This document shows positions 1-14,200 of a stretch of 64,000 nt of DNA, in pieces. The notes under the pieces were generated by a model, which saw only the letters and a list, made by a program, of their open reading frames with translations, was not told the origin of the DNA and did no database searches. This DNA comes from Hypomesus transpacificus (lineage: Eukaryota; Chordata; Actinopteri; Osmeriformes; Osmeridae), in contig NC_061068.1 of assembly GCF_021917145.1 (NCBI RefSeq), positions 5,969,344-6,033,343 on the forward strand, written 5' to 3'. A program made the position numbers and the translations under genes. The stretch's first letter is position 1; each line of letters begins with the position of its first letter.

Positions 1-152
1 ACAGACTTACAAAGGGCCATAGTTGAATTGTTCACCTAAATGAAAAAGATTACACAGATATGTGTAGAGTAGAATGTAGAAAGTAGAATGAGTGATCTTT
101 AGCAGTTATCATTTGAATGTTTAGACAAGCATGTGGAGGTATTTATGCTTAC

Positions 153-2678
<2,526 letters not shown>

Positions 2679-3322
2679 GATGGCCCTTCACAATAAACAA
2701 CACTTTAATTTGAAAGCAAATTACATAGAAAAGGCAGTTATAAGTCTTGAAACAAGTACCAGCGATGGGTCACTTTGATGCATTACATTTCCATAAATAA
2801 AACACCAGATAAATAGATACCTTTAGCTCAATCTATTTGTTATACAGACCAATAAACAGGTATGATGTTGTGTCTGCACATTTTATTAAATGAATGACAC
2901 ATTACAATTCTATGGATATGTATAAAACATGTTTTTACTATCCCATTGACTGCATCATGCATTCCAAAATATGGGTCATTCCATCCCTTCACGTGATCAT
3001 TAAATGTTAAACACATCAATCAAATATTTGCAAGTAAAAAAATGAGGATTATTACCTTCTTTATGGCCAAGTAATGCAGTTGGTATTGTATGTGGAACTA
3101 CTGCATACAAGTAAATACAATGTCAATACAAATCTTGCCAAATTATTGTATTATGAATCTACAATATTGTGCTGACTCTGCATGTATAATATTAATCATA
3201 CTATAGGTGTTTGCACAATCAAGTAAAAATAATACAAAGGACAATGAAACGACAATGAATGCTACTAGTTACAAAGATAAATCTCCTTGGTCAGTGGGAA
3301 TTTCAAAAGACGTCTTACTCAC

Positions 3323-3385
3323 CGTTGCTACGTGCTTGCTCAGTTCTAGGAGGAGTCTGAGCCTTCTTCTTATATAGAGACATTT
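3323..3385 (-). promoter_or_regulatory. Myosin heavy chain TATA box and non-coding first exon
   Basis: On the minus strand a TATATAAG box lies at about 3369-3377. About 25-30 bases downstream a short non-coding exon ends at a GT donor (GTGAGTAAG, intron starting at 3322). This is the layout of skeletal MYH genes, with the ATG in a later exon. An E-box CAGCTG lies about 100 bp upstream near 3470, and an ERR-type element TGACCTTGA lies at 3771-3779. The role of those two sites is inference. Confidence 0.7.
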
Positions 3386-6300
3386 CTGTTCACTCAGCAC
3401 TCAGCTTTCCTGTTTTGGTCATGTAATTCATCTTCTTTTGGTCATGTATGTCTCCCCCCCCATCTCAGCTGAATATCACCACTGATGTCATACCCTCCTC
3501 TGGAAACAACAAGCATTGACAACATCGACTTGAGCCTCAGGGAACAATGCCAAGCCATTTATAGATTTGGCTTAAGGGATGTTAAGATAAAACACTCCAG
3601 AACTTTGGGGAAAAAACTGTTTGACCTTGTCAATTGCATTTTTTTTCTTCTTTCTAAATGTCATGTAGTTTGATGAAAATGTCTTTATGTTCAAGTTCAA
3701 GTAAAAAAATATGAAAAATACTAAGATGCCCAGAGTGTGAATCTGAAAAGGCAAGTCTGAGTCTCCAAAATGACCTTGAAGGATGACATTGTTTCAAGTA
3801 TTTTCTAAGCATTTGAACAAGAGATCAGTTGATGCTAATTTAAGACCTATTATGCTCTGCGCCCCATCTTTCTTCCAAGGAAAGATGACACTATTTCCAA
3901 AAGGGGTCTGAGTGTCAAAAGTATTCTCTTGTGGCCCTCTGTGTGATGATGTTACAATAAAAATGTGATACTCAATATCTTAGGCTTGTCTTTATGATCT
4001 TATTTGGACTTAAAATAAATATAGCCTCTTGTCCATTAATGCCCAAGCACTATAGAGATTGTTGACAAATGCATATAGGCTCAACTGTTAAGTATTTGAC
4101 AGATACCTTTCAGCATCTAGCTATATACTGTAGCATGCGAAACACAAACTTCAAAGCTGAGTGAATGCTTTTATTAGTGTGGCGTAAAGCTTCTGAACAT
4201 AACAATGGACCTGTTGTCTTTTCTCCAGAATGTTATTTTGAAATGATTTAATGTAACTGTAATGAAACTGATGTTATACTTCTCTTATAAATGGAAACTC
4301 TAAGAAACCCATGGAATGCTTCTAGGTCCAGGTCCATCAACAGAGGATATCTAAGTGTGATTAAGTGTAAGTCTATTAATTAATGGTGTTGCAGGGTATT
4401 TGGTACAGTCTGTTCCTTTAGAAGTATGAATGGATTGTATTTATTAATGGAACTTAGATGATACTTTTACTGAAAGTGACGGTCATTAAAGAACTTAAGG
4501 GAGCAGCTGGTGTTCTTTTGGATGCAAACACAGATTGAGCCCATTTCATTATAGCTAACACTTTGTGGTAGGCTACCTATTTGATCTGTTAAAGGGATTT
4601 AACCTTTGGTTGATCTGTGTAAATCCATTCTACCTAAAATATCTTAATTTCAAATTCAGGTTTTTCTGTTCACTTAATTCACGTTTATCAGACGTGTTTA
4701 ACAAAACCACGCAAGCCAATCAATTCAAAGTTAACATCAGCGCCACAGTAAGCAAACATTGTAACGAGAGGTAACCTGCATGACTACCACAGCCAGGCCA
4801 TGTTTAGAACTTCTGGTGAAGTTAAAAACTTAACTTTTAATAACCAGAATCTGACTGATCTGTATGTATGCATGAATGATAGCCTGCAGCTACACCTGGA
4901 TGAGAGGGGCCTGAGGAGAAAGGTCAGCAGTTGTACACATGAGATGGTTCGATTGCATTCAGGCTTGTTGCCTTACCTATACTTGGTATCCTGGATGTTG
5001 CAAATGTTGATTTTTTTAATCTGAAATTTTTGGGGTTTTAATTTTTGGGATCTGAATTTCCCCCTTCAAATTTGAGCAGCCTGATTTTTATCTATTTGAA
5101 TTTATGAAGCGTGAATGTTTTTGTTGTTGTTGAAAAAACAAAAACTTGCATTTGGCCACTTCAATCCACTGTGCAGGCATCACTTCCGCATATTGCATAA
5201 GCCAGGTCAACAAGTTCCAGTGTTCTGGAGAATTCAGTTCCCCTGTTCCCCCTTCGTTGCATGTGCGCAAAATCATGACATTTTCTCTTTTTGCTTGGTT
5301 GAGCTGAATGTGATTGATATAATAGCGGGTGTAAGCTTATGGTGTACTCTACCTACTTTCCTTGAGCATAAGGTACATTTCTTGATGTTGGTTAGTTAAT
5401 TTGCACTCAAATACAGCCTTTAAAGCATAGTATAGTTAGTTGCATTGCCAGTGTTGGGAAGGATACTTTCAAAATGTATTTCATTACAGAATACAGAATA
5501 CATGTTGTTTTATTATTGTGTGTGTCGTTTTTAACACACAACAACTTAACGTTTTGTTATGCACGAATAAACAATTGTACTGTACATTAAGTAGGCAAGT
5601 CAGTGTTACAATTTTAGGATACTCATCATTCATTCGTTATTTTACAGTAATCATAATGTGTAATACGTTTCATCTATACACCAGTCTTTTACACTGAGAA
5701 CACCGGGGGAACAGATTTTGCACTAGCAACCAGTATAGCAACCAAGACAGTTTACCGCCAGCACGCTTGGCTGTCTTGGAATTTAAGGTCGACTAGCTCA
5801 TGGGGCATGTAGCACACAACAATTTTTGTCGTCAGGGGTCACCAACAAAGTATCATAAAGCAAAACTGGCAGCAAGTCAAACCCACACACACAACAGCAG
5901 ACTATAATTTCCGCTCAAACACAGACACACACAATGCTGTACCAAACAAAAGACACTATCAACATTACAGGTTACAATTTATGAATTTTTCATTACCAGT
6001 TTTATTTTTTTATTTTTTTTTGGGGGGGGGGGTCCAAGTCTTAATTAGGGCGGTCAGAACCCCCCCCCCCCCCCCCCCCCCCCCCCCAACCCCCTCAGTA
6101 ATTCGAACACTGCTCGTACAGAAAGTTGCATTGCCTCTATCTCAATCTACTCAGATCAATTGAAAATGTATTGATATTTTTCAATGGCTCTGAATCTACC
6201 ACCGACCTAATAATAAGGGAATCTAGGCTTCTCGTTCGTGCGGCATCCATCCTTTTTTCGTCTTGTCCGTTTGGGATACACCCAAGAGGCCACTAGAGGT

Positions 6301-6976
6301 CAGCATTGTACGAGCTTTCTGAAGTTGTCTTCTTGCTGTCAGCGCGATAGTTTGAGGTGGCTACGCGATGCTGCGTAGTAGGGCAAAATATGAGATAGTG
6401 TTGTCTTCGAAAGAGGCGATGAGATTTGCTGTCAGGAATTTCGCGTCGTATATTAGACTATACAGATATATTGAAATATAATTACTTTTGCTGGCGATCG
6501 TTACAAGTTTTAAAATGACCTGTCTCCTATATTTCGGAAGTCTGCGCAGTCCTGTCTGAAACTGCATGGTAAACAAGAGACGCTTGGTGCTGCGGTTATC
6601 TGCATTGCCGTGGTACTGTAGTCAGAGTGTGCTGTGTGATGATGTGATGAGTCTGCGTTGGAACCAGCTAGCTAGCTAAATTAAGCTTGCAGGCACAATA
6701 CCGTCTATTTAACCCAACAATTGAATGTGTAGCAGAGATACATTGCTTGTTTTGTCGGCTTGCTATCCAATGACTTATTGAGATAGCTAGCTAGCCAAAC
6801 TAGCTTAGGCAGAGGCTGAGTGAGTTAAACTGTGTCCAGTCATGCGGTAACTTTGAGCCCTCCTCATTCAGCAAGACAACACTGACTTGCAAGGATGGGG
6901 AAAGTCCGTATTGTGGTATTTACACATGATCAGAATGGTTATTGATTTCTTTCTGTTTCATCTGATCAAGTTAAAG
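3386..6976. other. Intergenic region and P4HTM upstream region
   Basis: No coding exon is recognised. The stretch separates the divergent myosin and P4HTM genes. It contains the myosin upstream region, a T/G-rich low-complexity patch around 5000-5060, and paired homopolymer tracts at 6022-6087. The P4HTM 5' region (about 6500-6976) is fairly GC-balanced and has no clear TATA box. An in-frame ATG at 6887 precedes the chosen P4HTM start. Confidence 0.6.
6022..6087. repeat. Poly-G tract followed by poly-C tract
   Basis: Eleven G (about 6022-6032) are followed after 27 bases by about 28 consecutive C (6060-6087). The tracts are complementary and could pair or form G-rich/C-rich secondary structure. 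They are also prone to length error in assemblies, so the lengths should be taken as approximate. Confidence 0.9.
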
Positions 6977-9900
6977 ATGATTGAGTCTCAAGGAAGCGGG
7001 GACGATGAAGCCACTGAGACTGCTCCACCGCCAAGTCCAAGCGTTCCTCCCCGTCCACGCCAGCGAAACCCCTTGCAAAAGAGTAGCGTATGCTCCCGAT
7101 CATACTTCATGGTGGTGATGGTATTTTTTCATGTATACATCATTAATGTCATAGCCCTACTTCTTTACGTGCACTATAACAATGGCCCTGGAGAAATGGT
7201 CGTTCCAACTCGGAATGCCGCAAGCGGGACCAATAATCATAAACTCCCGGAGTCTCAGGTTCAGCAACCCGGATCAGAGTTTTTACATCATATGTATCTT
7301 CCACGGATTGAAGGGATAAGGGTGAGACATTATTGTGAAAGTTTAACATGGATTTTTGTCACAGTTCCAGAAATGTATAATTTATTGCACCTTTATTATG
7401 GATGCCTTATGTATCTCAGGTTGGACATGTCCAGAAAGTTTCACTGCTGCCAAACAAAGTCCATGAGATGCGAACACTGAGCCTTAAACCATTACTGTTT
7501 GGTAAGAGTTGTTTTTCCACAGATCTCACCTTGGCATTGTAATCTTGTTTAACAAAGCCAATAATTAAATGGAAATATCTCAGTATGGGCCTATGTGAGT
7601 TGGGCATGAGGACAGTGCAGGTTCTAACCATTTCAACTGGATGGGGCAAGCTGGGGCCAGTTGTATTATTAGAGGGGCAGTTACTTTCAACATTATTGTT
7701 GTCATATGGTTTCCTTCACTACATTGCATAAAGATCATGTTTTTAATTATTTCACAATTTATTTGTATGTCCCTTACATTTTTACATTAGCATGACACAA
7801 TCAGTATCACTATACCTGATACAACTGTGTTGTACCCAAAAAGATCATGATAATTTAAAAAAATAAGGTAATCATTATTTCAGACTCTTCATGAAGAGTG
7901 TGGGGGGTGATTCTTTACCCCCCATCCCCCGAACCCCCCACCCTGCATGGGTTCGGACTGGATTCAGTTCCTCCTCACTCTCCTCTTTCTCCTCCTTGGT
8001 TGTGTGCAGAAATTCCAAACTTCTTGTCTGAGGAGGAGTGTCGTGTGGTGATGCAACTTGCTCAGCTGAAAGGCCTAATGGAGAGCCAGGTGATGGTGCC
8101 AGAGGGCCAGGAAGAACTGACAGAGCAGCTCAACCTCAGCCCAGAGGAGATCTTCAACCTCCTGGATCTGAATCAGGATGGTCAGCTGCAACTCCAGGAG
8201 GTATTGTGTTTGTTTGTTTACATTTTATTTATTTATTATTTTCTTAATGTGAGAAACCACAACCACTCTTTAATTTATTTCTGGTGTTGACACAGATATT
8301 GACCCATTCACGGGTGCGGGATGGGATCTGGTTAACACCAGAGAACCTGCGTGAGATTTATACCGGACTTAAAGCAGACAAGGACAACAATGGTAAGACA
8401 CCGCACATCTTAATGCAAGCATTCCTGCTCTTAAACTTAGTCTGAGGATTTATCAGTCACCATGTATAAACTGTTTGAAAAACTACCACGTTCAGAAGGG
8501 GTTATGCATTGATGCCTCCCTCTGTTGCGTAGGTTTGCTGAGCCTGGAAGAGTTCAGGCAACTGAGCAGTGATGCATTCCAGCGTTTTCTGCAGCAGCGT
8601 GGGCTGAAGAGCAGCCAGATGGTGAGGAACAGCAGACACACCTGGCTATACCAAGGTCAGGGGGCACACCAGGTCCTCCAAGATCTCAAGAAAAGGTGAA
8701 AAACCCACACAAAACACAGTGTGACTCCAATAAAGAGAACATGCCTTTTACTCACTAACATGGGTGTGCATGATGTTTACTGTTACGTTTTAACAACCAA
8801 GATACATATCATCTGAAGTTTTATTCCTCCTCCCTCTGTGAAGGGTAACAGGTCTCACTCGGCTTCCCCCTGCACTGGTGGATCTGAGTGAGCCCCTCCA
8901 GGTGGTGAGATATGAGCAGGGGGGTCACTACCATGCCCATCACGACAGTGGACCTGTCTATCCAGAAACCGCCTGCACTCATACCCGCCTTGCAGCCAAC
9001 ACATCCACTCCTTTTGAGACCTCATGCAGGTGAGAGGGGTTTAATACGATGACAGGTTTGAATCTGTTTTGACTACTTCAACTTTGACTGCATCCGACTT
9101 GCCTCCATACAGTACGTGAATGTGTATGTCTGGGATTGTTTGTGACTTAGAGGAACATCCATATGACTCCTGAAACTCCTTATTGTGATCATGCACAATC
9201 ATTTGTGGAATTCATGTACAAAACATACAGTAGATCCTCTGTTTTAACTGACTTTGCGTGCTGCCACCTGCATGTAAGCTGAGGGACAACAGGTGGCTAG
9301 AGGTCATGGTCAGGGTGCAGGGTGAAAATCTTATGTTGAGAAAAAAATACGTTATAGCATCAGAATTTTCTCTTGTGAAAAAGTTTTTTTAGCTCATTTG
9401 GATGGGCCTCTATGCTTAAGTGTCCATTTTGTGGGGTTATTTGTCTGTGTGTGTGTGTCTGCGTGTTTGTACGAATCAAATCTGTGTTGCACACCCAGGT
9501 ACATCACAGTTCTCTTCTACTTGAACTCTGTTGAGGGAGGCGGGGAGACCGCATTCCCTGTGGCAGACAACAGGACCTATGATGAAGTGGTGCGTAATTT
9601 TGTACAAGTGTGTCTGGATGAGTGTGTACATAGTGTTCATGTCAGTGGTATATCATATGTGCATGAGTGTTTGTCTGTATAGGAGGATATCTTGTTGTGC
9701 ACTACTGTACAGTGTTTGTGTTTTAGTCTCTGATCCAGAATGAGGTGGATCTTCTGGACACCAGAAAAAACTGTGACAAGAGTAATCTGAGAGTGACACC
9801 TACAAAAGGGACAGCAGTGTTCTGGTACAACTACCTTTCTGACGGAAGAGGTATAATCCTCAATCCCGCGCTTGAGGGAATTTATACTGTATGCATAAAA

Positions 9901-10260
9901 CACACAGTACCAATTAAACACCACTGGTGTTTCAGAGCGTAGTTTGAAAGAGTATTTTTAATTACATGTACTGGCCCGTAGGGTCTACATTCTGTGTCAC
10001 GCACATTTGATGGCACAAGTACATTGTAATTGTACTTCATTTTCCTCCTAGGATGGGTGGGGGAGCAGGATGAATACTCTCTACATGGTGGCTGTGTGGT
10101 CACCCGTGGCACTAAGTGGGTCGCCAATAACTGGATCAACATTGATCCAGACTACCAGCGCCAGGCTCGCTTCCAGCAGCTGGTGTCACAGCTGGAGAAT
10201 GAGGACGAGGGGGCGGAGTCAAGCCCTGAACGGCACACTGATACACACCAGGACTTGTAG
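6977..10260 (+). CDS. p4htm: Transmembrane prolyl 4-hydroxylase (P4H-TM)
   Basis: ER-membrane 2-oxoglutarate/Fe(II) dioxygenase linked to HIF-alpha turnover. Nine exons: 6977-7321, 7420-7501, 8010-8200, 8296-8392, 8533-8695, 8844-9029, 9499-9589, 9727-9850 and 10052-10260. They join to 495 residues; the human protein has about 502. One N-terminal membrane segment (about residues 44-66) is followed by two EF-hand loops, [12 protein letters not shown] (about 195-206) and DKDNNGLLSLEE (about 233-244). The catalytic iron ligands are H325 and D327 (HHD in HYHAHHDSG) and H438 (SLHGGC). K448 in RGTKW binds 2-oxoglutarate. I chose the ATG at 6977 because it directly precedes the conserved acidic/proline-rich N-terminus; an in-frame ATG at 6887 would add 30 residues. 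A poly(A) signal AATAAA lies at 10878. Confidence 0.95.
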
Positions 10261-11296
10261 CCTAGAAACCAAAAAAGAAAGACTATTTCCTGGCCCGTCA
10301 TTCCTAAAACTTCCCTACCTCCACTACTACCTAACTTGTCCTGTGCACAACTTGTATCATTACACCCCTTGAGACCAGTAAATATGTAAACATTCAGGGA
10401 CTGAGGTCACTTTGGGTTTATGCAATTGTAAAGATAATTGTTCTTCTGATTTTAATGTATGGGTTGTGTTACCTTATGTTTATGGTTTTTGAGTGATTAT
10501 TCCATACCATTGTTTACACGAATGCACAACGTCCCTCCCTACTTACATTTGGGAAGGGGAGGTTGATAATTAATGTATTGTTAAATATTGCATGTGTGAG
10601 CTGCACAAGTAGCAAAAATATTCATGGTACTGTTCTAGTGTAATTCCCTTGAAGTGAATTGTTTAATCACCAAAATACCCCTTTGTCAAGATCCGAAGCA
10701 CTAACTTTGTCATAGCACTGTAAATGTCATTGCTTTATTTATTTTATTTATTACCTATTTTTTAACAATATGTAATGTACTTTAACCAGCATTGAATGTG
10801 CAGTATATTTATTGTTTACCAGTATATTGTGTACCTTGTTTGTTTGAAAATGCACTGAATCACTTTCCTGTGTTACAAATAAAGTATTCTTAATTTTCTG
10901 ATAGTCAGAGAAATGACTGTCTTGAAATTTAGTTATGAAGGAAAATGTGACAATCATACGTATACATTTTAACAGTGTACTTTTGACATTGACTTCAACC
11001 GTCTAAAGTAAACATTTTTACATTAAGGGGTAAATACTTTGTAGTTCAACATAGTTAGGATCCTGCCCTAAGAATTGTCATCACTTGAAACTATAACTCT
11101 CCTACTCAATTCACATTTTCCGAGTAGTGAAATCATCATACACGAAGTATGCAAAATATATTTTACAATAAATAACAGACATTAGTCATGTGACAATGTC
11201 ATCTTTTGAGAAAAAAAAAGTTTTGTCCATAACAAAATGATGTGGGATAAGAGATGAGTCCTTCCACACATCCATATTGCATGCAGATCAGAATCT
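10261..11296. other. Convergent 3' region of P4HTM and SLC26A6
   Basis: This is the 3'UTR of P4HTM (poly(A) signal at 10878-10883, plus strand), followed by AT-rich sequence that probably includes the 3'UTR of SLC26A6 on the minus strand. No coding exon or structured RNA was recognised. Confidence 0.6.
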
Positions 11297-14200
11297 TCAT
11301 AGTTTTGTGCTGCTCTGCATATTCTGCAATGAGATAGGTAAATAGGTTATACCAAGGCCGTAATCATAATACATATTGGGGGACACACATCCCCCCCAAT
11401 ATTCTAATCTGGTCAAAATCCCCCCCCCCCCCCCCCAATATATTGATATAAAAATATAAATGTCCCTACGACAGTCAACCACGCACGCTGTCCGAAATTA
11501 TCATAACAAAAATGAATTAGTCCCCCCCAATGTTGACTCCATGGCTACGGCCTTGGGTTATACAGTATGATTTAACCATGTTGGATATTTGCAGAATGTG
11601 TGTATTTGCAGGAAATCACACACCACTGAATCCTCGTATCTGGACAATGGTGATGCTCCATGATGATCTAAACAGTGCAATACTGCATCGTGGATCGTGG
11701 CAAACAGAAGTCCTTTGGTGATGGACTTGGAGAAGAATCCCCCCTGCTCCAACTGCTCCACAACAGAAGCTGCACAGGAAAGATAGTTAGAAGCGCAAGA
11801 CGGGTACAGTTCCAAATGATTCGCTCATAATGAACTTACAGTGAATGATCTAGAAAAGAAGTATTCTCTTACCTTGACACCCAGCAATGTAGACATCAAC
11901 ATTAATCTCACCAAAGTCACAGAATATCTGTCAACAAACAAGACATAGGTGTGAGAACTTGACTAGTCTAATGGTATGCTTTAAACTCTACTTTTATCTC
12001 TTACTCACATTTTGCATGGTCTTGACAGCCACTGTGTCTATGAAGTTGGATGCTGAGAGGTCCAGTATAATGGAGTGAATATCCCAAGACCACTTTCCCA
12101 GAGAGCCCAGAGAGACCCTCTCCAGGTCACGGCTCAGGGTATCCTCACTACTGGAGCCCAGAGTTGTGGTGTCCCCATCCTGCAGTTCAGACACTGACCC
12201 CAGAGTTGTGGTGTCTGGATCCCCGCTTTTGAGGTATTCCCAGCTGCAGTGGCTCTCAGGTGTCAGAGGTGTAGTGGGCATGACAAACACAGTGCCATTT
12301 CCCCGCCCTCGATACTGCTGCTGGGACTCTGCGTCCACATTTGTGTCCGTCCATTGAGCCACCTCTTCCTCCACTGAAAACACTGGCCCTTTAGCACCCT
12401 GTTTAGCTGCTATCGCCTCAACCTGCAGAACACAAGGGTGCGACTGACTATAAAGGTAACACTGTCATCCACATCCAAACAATAACCTACTGTAGAATTG
12501 ACTAAAACATGTTGTTGCAAGTTATACCGCACCACACATATTCATTTGCAAAGTGAAGGTTCCAGTAAATGTTTGGTACAGAACACAGTATCTCACCTGT
12601 TTCTTGGCTTCTCGTCGAGCTTTTCTCTCAGCTCTCTTCTGTCTACGTCTCTGCTTAGCTTCTTGTCTCCTCTTGTAGATTACAATCTTGCTGATGTCCA
12701 GTCCACTCTAAATATATACAGGCACAATTGTAGGGTGTAATTTGAATCACATAATCCACATTTGAGACTGTGACAATGAAATAAGTTCAAGGTATTAAAT
12801 GATTGGTTGGAGTTGGGGAGAAGGGGTTTATGAATGACAATCTGAGGGTTTTGTTGATAGTTTTATAATGATACCACCTTTTGTTTGAGAGCCTCCAGGT
12901 AAAGTTCAGCATTGGCAAAGTACACCGTGGCAGACGAGCGGAAGATTGTGATTCCTGGTACTTCTCTCACCTGGCACAGAACAAAAACAACCTTGTTTAA
13001 TCTTCCTTGTGTAGTACACCAAGTGTCACAAGTCATGTCCACCGATCTCACCTCTCTGTTGGTCTCCATATCCAAGTAGAGCTCTGTTCCTGGAACATGG
13101 CCCAGAACAGAATACCTTGGACTGAAAGTTGTATTAGAATTAGAATGCTTACCATAATGTGATCAAGAATAGTCTACCAAACAGTGATGCACATGTCAAA
13201 TTATAATTTTGCTTTCTCTCTATTCTCACAGGATCATTGAAATGGGTGTGATGTGTAGCTTTGAAGAAATCTCTTACAGTTGGGTTCTTAAGATCACTGT
13301 TAGTAAAGCAAAGGCAATGGAAAAAGCAAGGCCCATGTCAAGATTGAACAGCATTGTGGCTGTCCAGGTGAATAACCATAACACCTGGGAAAAAGGCAAA
13401 GCATACTTGTCATTGTTAAATTATGTGACTTCACTTTAATTGCATCATGTCTCAGGTAAAGTTTGTGAAACAGTGTTAAATGTGTACAACATTGTGTAAT
13501 CATCTCACCAGATCAACTTTGTTTGTCTTCCAGAGAGTTATAATGTCATAATATTGCTTAAACATGCTCTTTAGGTTTACTAAGACTAAAGCTGCAAGTG
13601 TTGCCTGAAATACAAATAAACACATGGGTCCGTCAGTAGCATTCTCTCCCACCATATTTATATCAACATACTTGCAAAACAAGTCCTCTTCAAGCACACA
13701 GAGTAACTAAGATAGTACCTTGGGCAGTTCCTGGAAGAGTGGTCCAAGTTTCATTATGGTTACCAGTACTATAACAGAAGAGACTAATCCAGCAATCTGC
13801 AGAAAAAATACACTTGGTAAAAAAGGAACAAAAAATTTCAATTTTGTCTTTACACATTTTACGTTCAAAATAACTGACTGTGTGACTATTGTGCATCTTT
13901 TACCTGTGTTTTACCTCCAGTGCTGTCCTGGATGAGACTGCGTGACATAGAGGCGGAGACAGAGAAGCATTGGAAGAAGGCTCCTATTGCATTACTGAGA
14001 CCTAACGCCACCAGTTCCTTCAACAGGGAGAGAGCATAGACAACACAGCCAGGCGTTGACACAAACTGCTTTCCTCTACAGAATGGTATGATATGTTGTA
14101 GTATGATAAAACATGGTAGGATACCACTAGGGGTCTAGTGTAGTGTGTTGTGGAGTGGTGTTGTGAAATCACGGTCACCTGGTTGCTGTCCACTTTGTAG

